Below are positions 1-9,352 of a DNA stretch of 64,000 nt, in pieces. Source of the DNA: Melieria omissa (lineage: Eukaryota; Arthropoda; Insecta; Diptera; Ulidiidae); assembly GCA_963971225.1 (NCBI GenBank), contig OZ020270.1, positions 74,540,432 through 74,604,431 of the forward strand, in the 5' to 3' direction. The notes below the pieces were generated by a model. The model was given only the letters and a program-made list of their open reading frames with translations. It was not told the origin of the DNA and searched no databases. The first letter of the stretch is position 1. Every line of letters begins with the position of its first letter. A program made the position numbers and the translations under genes.

Positions 1-1896
1 AAAAAGAATCAAGCCTTCGCGTGGGGTGAAGAGCAAGAGCAGGCTTTTGCACGACTGAAGGAAAAACTGTGCACTGCTCCAATTCTGGCCTTCCCCGTTC
101 CTGGAGAGATGTTTGTGCTGGATACAGATGCAAGTGGGCATAGTATTGGCGGTGTGCTGTCACAGATAATAGATGGCCAAGAACAAGTGATAGCGTACTA
201 CAGCAAAATTTTGTCAAAGCCTGAACGCAACTACTGTGTGACCCGAAGGGAGTTGCTCGCAGTACTGGAATGCGTGAAACACTTCCATAAATACCTGTAT
301 GGGCAAAAGTTTCGCCTGCGCACAGATCATGCGGCATTGAAATGGCTACTGAACTTTAAAGATCCGGAAGGCCAATTGGCGCGGTGGATCGAGCGGCTGC
401 AGAGCTACGACTACACGGTAGAGCATCGCAAGGGTAGCAGCCATGGAAATGCCGATGCCTTGTCACGCCGTCCGTGCAAAACCGAATGCAGGCATTGTTC
501 GCGAGCCGAAAGCAAAGAGCAGATAGTGGACGTACGATTGGTCAGCGTTCTGCCAGAGGAGGAGTGGTCTGCGGAGAGGATACAAAAGGACCAGCGTGAG
601 GATACGGATCTTAAAAAAATCATTGAAGGCAAGGAGCAAGGCGCACGTCCAGACTGGCAGGAGATGGCCGGTGAGAGCCCGATCGCGAAGGCTTACTGGG
701 CGCAGTGGCAAAGCCTGCGGCTGTCTGATGGTTGCCTATACCGCGAGTGGGAGAGTGAGGATGGCCGGACCAGCAATTCCCTAATTTTAGTCCCGAAATG
801 CAGGATCAACGAGGTGATCGAGGCATACCATAACGACTCTAGCGGAGGGCACCTAGGCATCACAAAAACTGTCGCCAAAATAAAAAGGCGATTCTACTGG
901 GTAGGATGCCAGGAGTCTGTCGCCGATTGGATTAAGAGCTGTGATCGATGTTCGGCTGCGAAAGGGCCAACAAGAAGATCTCGGGGCCGCATGCAGCAGT
1001 ACAACATGGGAGCGCCCTTTGAGCGAATTGCCATGGACGTCGCCGGGCCATTCCCACTTAGCACTCAAGGCAACAGATATGTGCTGGTGGTGATGGACTA
1101 TTTCAGCAAATGGCCCGAAGTATATCCTATTCCTAACCAGGAGGCCACCACGGTCGCGGAAATGTTGGTAAACAACTGGGTGGCCAGATTTGGAGTTCCA
1201 CTGGAGTTGCACTCGGATCAAGGCCGGAATTTCGAGTCTCTTGTATTAAAAGAAGTGTGTGAGCTACTAGGAATAAGGAAAACTCGCACCTGTCGTTTGC
1301 ATCCCCAGTCCGACGGCATGGTGGAACGATTCAATCGAACACTGGAGGAATATCTGCGGAAAGTAGTAAGCAGGAATCAAAAGGATTGGGACACGCATAT
1401 TCCGCTGTTCTTGATGGCGTATAGGTCAGCCCCGCACGATACGACATCACTCACTCCAGCCCGAGCAGTGTTCGGCACAGAGCTGAGATTGCCTGCTGAC
1501 TTGAAGTTCGGAGTGCTCAGCACGACGGAAGGCGCTAAGACTGATTACGCAGTTAATAAGCGATCGGAGCTGGAAGAAATCCACCAGTTTATAAGGGACC
1601 GTATCCAACTGGTCAGCGATAAGATGAAAGCCAGATATGATCTACGAGCTAACACAGCGGGGTTCCAAGAAGGCGATCTGGTAATGCTTTACAACCCGCA
1701 GCGCAGGAAAGGTTTGTCCCCAAAGCTTCAAACGTCATGGGAAGGACCGTACAAAGTCGTGACCAGGATTAATGACGTGGTGTACAGGGTTCAACGCTGC
1801 TGCAGCGGAAACGCCAGGCTGAAAGTAGTCCATTTGGAGCGCCTGGCGTCTTACTCCGGCGGAGCCTCGGTACTTGTTCGGGACGAACAAGTCTAA
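1..1896 (+). CDS. Gypsy family C, copy C1: 3' part of Pol (RNase H and integrase), partial at the window edge
   Basis: The frame is open from base 1 to the TAA at 1894-1896, about 631 residues, so the true start lies outside the window. Domains in order: end of the RT connection, RNase H (FVLDTDASG at about nt 112, then RTDHAALKWLL), integrase zinc-binding HHCC (HLGITK to CDRC, about nt 850-955), integrase core with the first Asp in AMDVAGPF, the second in LHSDQGRNF and the Glu in GMVERFNRTLEEYL, then a GPY/F-type module (WEGPYKVV, about nt 1740). All DDE residues are present and no stop or frameshift interrupts the visible part. Known family role: RNase H removes the RNA template and integrase inserts the cDNA. 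Its LTR follows after 11 bp. This is the best preserved integrase among the family A/C copies in the window. Confidence 0.9.
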   Translation, partial: KKNQAFAWGEEQEQAFARLKEKLCTAPILAFPVPGEMFVLDTDASGHSIGGVLSQIIDGQEQVIAYYSKILSKPERNYCVTRRELLAVLECVKHFHKYLYGQKFRLRTDHAALKWLLNFKDPEGQLARWIERLQSYDYTVEHRKGSSHGNADALSRRPCKTECRHCSRAESKEQIVDVRLVSVLPEEEWSAERIQKDQREDTDLKKIIEGKEQGARPDWQEMAGESPIAKAYWAQWQSLRLSDGCLYREWESEDGRTSNSLILVPKCRINEVIEAYHNDSSGGHLGITKTVAKIKRRFYWVGCQESVADWIKSCDRCSAAKGPTRRSRGRMQQYNMGAPFERIAMDVAGPFPLSTQGNRYVLVVMDYFSKWPEVYPIPNQEATTVAEMLVNNWVARFGVPLELHSDQGRNFESLVLKEVCELLGIRKTRTCRLHPQSDGMVERFNRTLEEYLRKVVSRNQKDWDTHIPLFLMAYRSAPHDTTSLTPARAVFGTELRLPADLKFGVLSTTEGAKTDYAVNKRSELEEIHQFIRDRIQLVSDKMKARYDLRANTAGFQEGDLVMLYNPQRRKGLSPKLQTSWEGPYKVVTRINDVVYRVQRCCSGNARLKVVHLERLASYSGGASVLVRDEQV

Positions 1897-1907
1897 GTGA
1901 TGGACAG

Positions 1908-2186
1908 TGATACGATGAGAAATTCTGTGCCGCACTGTACAGAAATGCTTTTCTCCGCACGAATGTTTTCCAAGCATACTTTTAGGCATGCACTGTGAAG
2001 TACAGCAAAACTGATATAAATTCGCTTGGTATAGTCCGATATGGCAAGGATGGTTCTCGAAGAAATGGGCTGTGCGAGAATGGTCGAGCGCTTTCCAATT
2101 AGAAGTGCAAGAAACTTCGGCGCGATAAGAAAAGTGGTATAAAAGCAGCAGTGGCAGCGCAAGGGGTCGAGTCTGTGTTAAGCAAG
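1908..2186 (+). repeat. 3' LTR of copy C1, truncated by the assembly gap
   Basis: Starts TGATACGATGAG just after the pol stop and aligns with the complete LTR of copy C2 (62652-63055) up to the TTAAGCAAG at 2178-2186, where the run of Ns begins. It contains a TATA-like GGTATAAAAG near 2136. The last ~160 bp of the LTR are missing and do not reappear after the gap. Confidence 0.85.
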
Positions 2187-2386
2187 NNNNNNNNNNNNNN
2201 NNNNNNNNNNNNNNNNNNNNNNNNNNNNNNNNNNNNNNNNNNNNNNNNNNNNNNNNNNNNNNNNNNNNNNNNNNNNNNNNNNNNNNNNNNNNNNNNNNNN
2301 NNNNNNNNNNNNNNNNNNNNNNNNNNNNNNNNNNNNNNNNNNNNNNNNNNNNNNNNNNNNNNNNNNNNNNNNNNNNNNNNNNNNNN
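2187..2386. other. Assembly gap (200 Ns)
   Basis: 200 undetermined bases. The sequence after the gap is not the remainder of the interrupted LTR, so the real gap length and content are unknown. Confidence 0.99.
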
Positions 2387-3030
2387 CACTATTACCTTTG
2401 ATGCCACTTTCACATAATTATGTAATTATTACTGACGCTAAGTGCTAAAAAGTTGAAGTTGTTCTTTTTCTATTGCACTTTATGCTCAGGTTAAATTAAT
2501 TCTTCTGCATGTCTGCACTGAATTCTTTGTATTTGATTTTGATGATTTTCTCATTCTAATTTTGACCGATTTTAACTGAACGTCTTCGGTTCGACTTAAG
2601 TCCGACTGCCCAATTATAAAATAGGTTCAGATGCTGTTTCAACAATCTTAATTTTCGAACTGAACTCCTTACAATTTCCATTTTCTTCTCTAAGCAGTAG
2701 TTACATTAGTATTAGTAGTTGGTTGAACTTAGTTGTTTATACATGTTGTTATAATTGTTATAGTATTTGTAGTAGTAATATTAATAGTAATAGTTAGAAA
2801 TAGTAGTAGTTAATAAGGGTTGTCCAGATTATAATATAACTATATGTACATATTCTATTCTGAGATAATTTATTTATTGTGTGGCACGAGTGTACAATGT
2901 TTATGGAACAGAATAGAAGTAAAGGGTTATGGTGGGGGGGGGGGGGCCCGGAGGTAACTACCACCGGGCCCTGATATCCTCTCGACGGCCCTGCAATCCG
3001 ACCATTAGTTTACAAGTTACAGTGCTTTAA
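2387..3030. other. AT-rich intergenic DNA with a poly-G tract and GC hairpin
   Basis: No coding signal. Around 2700-2820 there are imperfect TAG/AAT-type simple repeats. At 2933-2973 a run of about 14 G leads into GGGCCCGG, a short loop, then CCGGGCCC, which can form a strong hairpin. I do not recognise the sequence. Confidence 0.6.
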
Positions 3031-4167
3031 GTGACACTACTTTTGAGTTTTCAAAAAAAATGAATTCAAAGCAATTCCGTGTGCTGATTTATCATTGTTT
3101 TTTAATGAAAAAAAATACTGTTCAATGCCAGGAATGGCTTGAAAAACATTATTCGGACTCTGCTCCATCAAAAAGAACCATTTGTTATTGGTATGCCGAA
3201 TTCAAACGTGGTCGTACAGACACCGATGACATTCCATCTACTGGGCGGCCAAATGACGCTGTTATTCCGGAAAACGTTGAAAAAACACTGAAAATCATTA
3301 TGTCCGACCGTAAAGTGAAAGTGGGGGAGATTGCTGACATTCTAAAGATATCAGCAGGCAGTGTACACACCATAATACACGAACATTTGGTTATGAAAAA
3401 GGTGTTTTCGAAATGGGTGCCGCGTTTGCTCACACCGGAGCAAAAACAACAACGAATCGATGATTCAAAGAGCTGTTTGGACATGTTTACGCGCAACAAG
3501 TCGGAGTTTTTGCGTCGGTACATCACAATGGATGAAACATGGATCCACCATTTCACTCCAGAGTCCAATCGGCAGTCTGCTGAGTGGCATGCAACCGGTG
3601 AAAGCCGCCCAAAGCGTCCAAAGGCACAAACATCGGCTGGCAAGGTTATGGCGTCAGTATTTTGGGATGTGCACGGAATAATATTCATCGACTATCTTGA
3701 GAAAGGGAAAACAATCAATAGCGACTATTATATAGCGTTGTTGGAACGTTTGAAAGAAGAAATCGCGATTAAGCGGCCCCATATGAAGAAGAAAAAAGTG
3801 TTGTTTCACCAAGACAATGCACCGTGCCACAAGTCGATGAAAACGATGCCAAAAATGCATGAATTGGGCTTCGAATTGCTTCCTCATCCCCCGTATTCTC
3901 CAGATCTGGCCCCCAGCGACTACTGGCTCTTCGCAGACCTCAAAAAGAAACTCCGTGGTAAGAGATTTGGCTCAAATGATGAAGTAATCGCCGAAACTAA
4001 CGCCTATTTTGAAGGCAAAGAAAAATCGTTCTACAAAGGCGGTATCGAAAGATTTGAAAAGCGTTGGAATGATTGTATCTCCCTAAAAGGGGACTATTTT
4101 GATGAATAAAAACGAATTTTGGCAAAAAAATGTGTTTTAATTAGTTAGTCACACACATTATTGAACG
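3031..4167 (+). mobile_element. Mariner element, apparently lacking its 5' terminal repeat
   Basis: The transposase ORF is followed at 4137-4167 by TTAATTAGTTAGTCACACAC and TTATTGAAC, which resembles the inner part of mariner 3' terminal repeats. The usual outer end is not recognisable, and upstream of the ATG there is no reverse complement of the 3' sequence. Both boundaries are therefore approximate, and the copy is probably immobile as it stands. Confidence 0.6.
3060..4109 (+). CDS. Mariner-family transposase, full length, uninterrupted
   Basis: 349 residues from ATG to TAA, within the usual mariner size range (about 345-350). The N-terminal half carries the two helix-turn-helix domains (about residues 1-115) that in this family bind the terminal repeats. 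The catalytic triad is visible: D158 in ITMDETW, D252 in HQDNAPCH and D287 in YSPDLAPSDYW, with 34 residues between the last two, the DD34D signature. The linker motif usually written WVPHEL reads WVPRLL here (about 119-124). Known role: cut-and-paste transposition at TA dinucleotides. The ORF has no stop or frameshift. A mariner-like 3' terminal sequence follows, but I cannot see a matching 5' terminal repeat. Confidence 0.93.
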   Translation: MNSKQFRVLIYHCFLMKKNTVQCQEWLEKHYSDSAPSKRTICYWYAEFKRGRTDTDDIPSTGRPNDAVIPENVEKTLKIIMSDRKVKVGEIADILKISAGSVHTIIHEHLVMKKVFSKWVPRLLTPEQKQQRIDDSKSCLDMFTRNKSEFLRRYITMDETWIHHFTPESNRQSAEWHATGESRPKRPKAQTSAGKVMASVFWDVHGIIFIDYLEKGKTINSDYYIALLERLKEEIAIKRPHMKKKKVLFHQDNAPCHKSMKTMPKMHELGFELLPHPPYSPDLAPSDYWLFADLKKKLRGKRFGSNDEVIAETNAYFEGKEKSFYKGGIERFEKRWNDCISLKGDYFDE

Positions 4168-4261
4168 AAGTGTTATTTGTATCAAATACCATAATTTTAA
4201 CAGTAATAACTTCAATTTGTTTGTAAATTTGTACACGATTTTATCTGTTAAACGCGACTTC
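4168..4261. other. Short AT-rich spacer
   Basis: Between the mariner and the RTE-like remnant; no feature seen. Confidence 0.5.
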
Positions 4262-6290
4262 TACTCCCTTGCGGGTTCCAGTCCAGTGCCATTCTCGTGA
4301 TGCTGTCGGGGGTTTTTCTTAGTGTATGACCTATCCATTTTCATTTTCTGCGCTTTATTTGCCTCAGAATGGGTTCCTCATTTGTAAATCCACAGCGCGT
4401 CGTTACTAATTGTCGTGGGCCAGAATATCCTGCAGATGATTAGCAGGCATTTGTTGAAGAAAGTTTGTAGCCTCTGGGTGATGGCATTCGAGACTAGCCA
4501 TGTTTCGCTTCCGTACAACAGTGTCGACTTCACACATGCGCTGAATATTCGTAGCTTCGTGCGTCTGGAGATTTGCGAGCTTGCCCATACTGAATGCAGC
4601 CGTCCGAACGCTGCCCTGGCTTTACTCAGTCTGCAGTTGGCATCTTCTTCCGCTCCGCCGTCCGCCTTGATTGTGCAGCCGAATTACCAGAAGCTGTTGA
4701 TGAACTCCACGGCACAGCCGTCAATCATTATATGGTTTGTGCTGCTATGATTGACTCTCATGGCGTTGGTCTTGGCGATGTTGAGCTCCAGACCGACGGG
4801 ATGTGCCAGCGCGACCAGGCAGTCGGCTTTTGCTTGCATGTTGGAGAGTTTGTGCGAGAGGAGGCAGATGTCATCAGCGAAGTCCAAATCCTCGAGATGC
4901 CTGGTGAAGGTCCATACGATGCCTCATTGGTGCAGGGTGAGTTTGCTCATGACGTCGTCTAGTACGATGGCGAAGAGGAGAGGCGACAGGGGGCAGCCTT
5001 GCTTGACTCCTGCGTTGGTAGTGAAAGAATCGCTGATGTTGCCGTTGTGTAATACTGCCAGTTCAGAGTTCTCGTACAACGCTCTGATTAACCGAATTAG
5101 TTTCTGGGGGACCCCCTTTCTACTCAATGCTAACCAAATTGCGCTTCTTTTTATTGTGTCGAATGCGTTCTTGAAGTCGATGAACAACATGTACAGCGGG
5201 GAGCGCCACTCAACTGATTGCTCTACTATGATGCGGAGTGTGTTAGCTTGGTCAACACAGCTCCGATGAGGGCGAAAGCCAGCTTGCTCATGTTTTAGGG
5301 AGTTCTCGACACATTGTAGTGTTCCTTGTATAATTGTGGCTATTATCTTGTAGATGGTGTTGAGTAGGGTTATTCCTCTCCAGTTGCCCCAGTCCCGCAA
5401 GTCGCCCTTCTTCGGCAACTTTACAATGATGCCTTTTGTCCATGACGGAAGCAGCTTCTCCCTGTCCCAGGCAGTAGAAATGTGAGGATGGAGGATTTCA
5501 GCTGATATTTGGGGGTCGGCAAGCATTAGCTCTGGTTGTATGCCGTCTACACCCACAGCTTTGTTTAGCTTCAGCTTCTTTAATGCATCCCTAATCTCCG
5601 CTATGCTAGGGCAGGTTCTTGCTATTTTGTTGTTGGTTTTAGTGCTGCCCACTTCGCAGCTGCCCTCATCGTTTGTAGCGATGTTGCTGACTGATTCGAA
5701 GTGTTCTTTTCATCTACGAACTTGGTCATCATTGCACATTAGTAATGCACCACTCAGATCCCTAATTGGCTGGTTTCTATTACTTGGTTGGTTGGTTAGG
5801 CGCCTAACTAAGCGATACAGCTGTCTCATATTGTTGGTTCCTGCTGTCACTTCGGCATCACTGGCGAGGTTTTCCATGAACTTTCTCTTATCATTTCTGA
5901 CCGATTTCTTGACTAGCTTTGCAGCTTCTCTGTAGGCTGGCCCCACAGCATCGTCATTGATAAGTTGCCTTTTGAGTTCATTTCTGCGCTGGATGATACC
6001 CCAAGTAGTGTCTGAGATCCAAGGTTTGGGGCCTGTAGGCTTTACTGTGCCAAGTTTTTCTTGTGCGATTTGCCTGAACGTGGCATTCGTAGCCTCCCAA
6101 TCGATTTTACTTTGATTTGTGAGCAACTTCCTGCGAAAGGAGCAGGCCACTTCCTTTCTGGTGACGGCATTGCGCAATAGTTGTACATTTAAGCGCTTAT
6201 ATCTGCGTTGCGTGTCAGTTTTCTTTCTAAATTTCAGCTTGATCTTTATGTCACCGGTGATGATTTCATGGTCGCTATCTATGTGTTTTT
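4262..6290 (-). pseudogene. RTE-like non-LTR retrotransposon ORF2, 5'-truncated and frameshifted
   Basis: Reading leftward from about 6275: the end of an endonuclease domain (SDHEIITGDIK), a linker (5710-6177), then reverse transcriptase at 4924-5652 with GNWRGITLL, EQAGFRPHRSC, FIDFKNAFDT (first catalytic Asp) and GVKQGCPLSPLLF. A frame change near 4900 separates these from the FADD motif (DFADDICLLSH, 4684-4887). The C-terminal region with YGSETW-type sequence runs to about 4270. The RT subtype (NWRG, VKQGCPLSPLLF, FADD) is that of RTE and related clades. The frameshift and missing 5' part make it a pseudogene. The exact clade is uncertain. Confidence 0.75.
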
Positions 6291-6472
6291 GATATGCTTA
6301 AATCCAATTTCAAGAATTTCAATGAAGATTTTGGCTGATATTTGATGAATTACCGCCCAGTTGTGATGGGATCTGCGGTGATCGCGAATTCCAGTTGGAT
6401 AACACGTTGGTTGTCATTTTTGAAAATCGTTTTTGAATCGCTTGAACCACCCATTAACTTTGCCAAGGGATA
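6291..6472. other. Unassigned DNA left of the LOA-like fragment
   Basis: Perhaps a distant continuation of the RTE-like remnant, but I cannot follow a reading frame. The last 13 bases are the TSD of the next element. Confidence 0.4.
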
Positions 6473-8075
6473 GGTAGGTAGGTAGGTAGGTGTGGCTGTC
6501 CCAGGAGGAGCACACTCACCCCAGGCGGCCCATTGTGATACCACATGAGATCGAGCATCATTTCGCTCACTCGTTAAACCAATTAGAGCTATTAACGAAG
6601 CTTAGTAGACGGCGTATGGTCTTATCAGCTAGATCATCTAGACTACCGAAGAAGAAGTTGCCTAAGTGGGTCTGCCTTCTTCTGGACAAAGCAGGACAGT
6701 AACATAGGAAGTGAGGAATATTTTCTTCCTCCTCCTCGTCCATACAGCTGCGACAGAAGTCGTTCGAAAACAGCCCCATCCTTTTTGCGTGGGTGCCGAT
6801 TAGGCAATGACCCGTAAGGACGCCGATCATGGTTCTGATCTGGGCTCTGTTTAGTGAGAGGAGTTCTTTAGAACGCCGAGGATTTAAGGTTGGCCAAAGT
6901 TGGCGCGCAAGGAGGCTTGTGTTGCCTTCAACCCATCTTAAATTCGTATCGTGTGTAGAGCTCGCTTGGGTACGAAGCTTACATGTTAGAAGAGGGACAC
7001 CGAGCGTGGTCAGCTCTTGGCTTAACTGCTCAGTGGTGCCCTGTCTCGCGAGCTCGTCCGCTCTACAGTTCCCTGGAATATCCCTATGACCTGGAACCCA
7101 GCATAGGCGAATATGAAGCTGCTTGGCAGTCTCGTTTAGAGATTTGCTGCAGCTGAGAACAGTCTTTGATGTTATTTTGACCGCATCCAGAGCTCTAAGA
7201 GCTGATTGGCTATCTGATAATATAAGGATATCAGTAACCGATATCCTGTTTACCCTGAGCCAATCGGAGGCTGCACAGATTGCTGTGACCTCGGCCTGGA
7301 AGACACTACAGTAATCTGGCAGCCGGAGCTTCAAGTTAAGGTTTAATCCTTCTGAGTAGATACCACAGCCCACCTGACCAAGCAGTTTCGAACCATCCGT
7401 ATAAATATGGATATCACCGCTGGCAGGGAGCGCACCCAGCTCCCATTCGGCTCTAGATGGGATTACAACCTGATAGTTCTTATCAAAGAACAGGCTGGGT
7501 GTCATGTAGTCAACTTCCTGAGAAATGCCTTTGAAATAATTGAGAATAGAAGAGTGCCCGTAACGCCCAGTTCTCCATTGCGCGGAAGCGCGCATCCTGG
7601 TGGCAGCATTGGCGGCCAATTGCTTCCCCAGGATATCCAATGGGATTAGGTTAAGCACAACGTCCAAAGCATTAGTGGGCGTAGTTCGCAGGGCCCCACT
7701 TATACATAACTCTGCGGACCTTTGAATTTTGGCAAGTATTTGGGAGTGAGACCTTTTGGCCAATGAAGGCCACCAGACTACTATCCCATATAACAACAAA
7801 GGCCGAACAACGGCGGTATACAGCCAGTGTACGATATGAGGTCTTATGCCCCATACATTGCCTATCATCTTTTTACAAGTATAAAGGGCAATACTGGCTT
7901 TCTTAGCTCTCTCCAGGACGTTGGGTTTCCAGTTAAGTTTCCTGTCTAACACAAGTCCCAGATATTTGGCGGATTCAGAAAATTTCAGATCAATCCCAAG
8001 CAGCCGCGGGGGATCAATCTCCGGTACTCTGTGTTTATTTGTAAAGAGAACTAACTCCGTTTTATGCGGGTTAAC
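6473..8075 (-). mobile_element. LOA-like non-LTR retrotransposon, 5'-truncated, 13-bp TSD
   Basis: The insertion is bounded by the direct repeat TTGCCAAGGGATA at 6460-6472 and 8076-8088. The 3' end (left side) carries a GGTA tandem repeat on the plus strand, a microsatellite tail as seen in several I/LOA-group elements instead of poly(A). The truncated 5' end and the TSD fit target-primed reverse transcription that stopped early. Confidence 0.88.
6567..8075 (-). CDS. Partial ORF2: RT C-terminus, RNase H and C-terminal zinc motif
   Basis: The frame is open from the 5' truncation point (about 8075, reading NPHKTELVLF) to the TAA at 6567, about 500 residues. Visible parts: the end of the RT palm and the thumb (KYLGLVLDRKLNW), RNase H with IYTDGSK, FQAEVTA and LILSDSQSA acidic motifs plus ADELARQG near its end, then a Cys/His motif (CRSCM, then HFLCYC). 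RNase H downstream of RT is typical of LOA and I-group elements. The remaining part has no stop, although the fragment cannot be functional because the endonuclease and RT core are missing. Confidence 0.85.
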   Translation of the reverse strand, partial: VNPHKTELVLFTNKHRVPEIDPPRLLGIDLKFSESAKYLGLVLDRKLNWKPNVLERAKKASIALYTCKKMIGNVWGIRPHIVHWLYTAVVRPLLLYGIVVWWPSLAKRSHSQILAKIQRSAELCISGALRTTPTNALDVVLNLIPLDILGKQLAANAATRMRASAQWRTGRYGHSSILNYFKGISQEVDYMTPSLFFDKNYQVVIPSRAEWELGALPASGDIHIYTDGSKLLGQVGCGIYSEGLNLNLKLRLPDYCSVFQAEVTAICAASDWLRVNRISVTDILILSDSQSALRALDAVKITSKTVLSCSKSLNETAKQLHIRLCWVPGHRDIPGNCRADELARQGTTEQLSQELTTLGVPLLTCKLRTQASSTHDTNLRWVEGNTSLLARQLWPTLNPRRSKELLSLNRAQIRTMIGVLTGHCLIGTHAKRMGLFSNDFCRSCMDEEEEENIPHFLCYCPALSRRRQTHLGNFFFGSLDDLADKTIRRLLSFVNSSNWFNE

Positions 8076-8088
8076 TTGCCAAGGGATA

Positions 8089-8208
8089 ATAATAAATAAA
8101 TAAATTCTGTAAACAAACTATAAACTAGGCATTAACTACTATGGTCGTCAGCCTATCGAGTTAACAAAATTCAGATAATGAAGCAGATGTTAGCTCTTTT
8201 TAGTGTAT
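8089..8208. other. Short non-coding flank
   Basis: AT-rich, begins with an ATAAATAAATAA run. No gene seen. Its last four bases, GTAT (8205-8208), are the TSD of the next element. Confidence 0.5.
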
Positions 8209-8658
8209 TGTGACGACAGGACAGTCTGTCGCTGTGCAAGGCAGCCGGTCGCTGTGCAAGGCGCCCTGTCGCTACGCGCCGTGCTATGGATTCTTTTACG
8301 GGCATACTTTTAGGCGCGCACTTTAAAGTACAGCGCACTGGCTATAATTCGATCTGGCAATGATGGCCCGCGATAATAATGGAAACTTATAGTCCAATTA
8401 GAATGTGCGGGAACGATCTGCGCGATAACCGGACAGGTATAAAAGGCAGCCGGGTACGGCGCAGCGAGTCAGTCTTGGTTTAGACAAGTGAAGGTGCCAC
8501 ACGGAGTAATTAAGTGTAAGGACAGTAAAGTGTGAAACTTGTGAAATAAAGTGATAGTTGGTTTTTTATTGACTGCGTTTGAGAAATTGAGTGTGTTTTT
8601 ATTTATATTGCGCAATCCAGAGAGACGTACTAGCCCACTAGAACTAGTATTCGTAGTA
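8209..8658 (+). repeat. Solo LTR, gypsy family A (subfamily II), TSD GTAT
   Basis: A 450-bp LTR starting TGTGACGAC and ending ATTCGTAGTA, flanked by GTAT at 8205-8208 and 8659-8662. It contains the family core promoter: TATAAAAGGCAGC near 8436 and TCAGTC about 31 bp further on, then an AATAAA. Its 3' half is close to the 5' LTR of copy A2 rather than to the LTRs of copy A1. Solo LTRs arise by recombination between the two LTRs of a complete insertion, which removes the internal genes. Confidence 0.88.
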
Positions 8659-8662
8659 GTAT

Positions 8663-8917
8663 CTATACTATTATATAAAAACAAGTGTGACTTTGCTTTT
8701 TTGAGACACAAGCAGGCAAAAACCACTGAACCGATTTAGATGAAATAAGCACCAAACCTTTTTTATCTGGGGGAATGGTACATAGGCTATATGAGAATGA
8801 CCACGCCTCCTTCTTACGCCCACTTTGGTAACAAAATTCATCTATCGTATGTTTTTCTAAGGCAATATGGGTATCAGACGATTCAGCGTGTCATTGCGGC
8901 AAACATGGCTATAATAT
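8663..8917. repeat. Helitron/DINE-like repeat, part 1 (target of copy A1)
   Basis: Non-coding sequence. Its beginning, including the GGCAAAAACCACTGAACCG stretch, recurs in reverse orientation at 63056-63158. The repeat continues after copy A1 at 20491. Its last four bases, ATAT (8914-8917), are the A1 TSD. Confidence 0.55.
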
Positions 8918-9341
8918 TGTTACGAATACTAGGTCTAGTGGGCGGTTACGTATCACTGGATTGTGCAATTTGAAAATGAAACAACTTTAATTATTCCAAC
9001 GCAGCCAATTCAAAACCAACAGTCACTTTATTATTCACACTTTTACACTTTACTGTTCGTACACTTAAGTATTTGCTTAATTACTCCGTGTGGCAACTTC
9101 ACCTGTCAAAACCAGACTGACCCGCTGCGCCGCATCCGGCTGCCTTTTATATCCGTCCGGCCATCGCGCAGATCGTTCTCGCACATTCCCGAGTGGACTA
9201 AAGGCTTCCCTGATGATCGCGACCATCGTTGCCAGATTGGACTAAAAGTTATTATCGCGGCCGTCGTTGCCACATTGAATTATAGCACGGCGCGTAGCGG
9301 CAGGGTTGCTTTGCACAGCGACAGACTGTCTTATCGTTACA
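8918..9341 (-). repeat. 3' LTR of copy A1
   Basis: 424 bp. On the minus strand it starts TGTAACGATAAGACAG and ends GTATTCGTAACA. It carries a TATAAAAGGCAGC box and a downstream TCAGTC initiator-like hexamer. Nearly identical to the other A1 LTR (20070-20490). Confidence 0.93.
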
Positions 9342-9352
9342 CTGCCCACCAC

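Noticed and set aside
411..1221. Antisense open frames over the C1 pol gene
   Set aside because: Shadows of a conserved integrase frame; the same holds for the antisense frames over the other gypsy, mariner and LOA genes.
2099..2417. Open frames crossing the region of Ns
   Set aside because: They are open only because unknown bases contain no stop; no coding evidence.
2933..2973. Ribosomal RNA fragment or rDNA insertion site
   Set aside because: The GC-rich hairpin does not match any rRNA sequence that I can recall.
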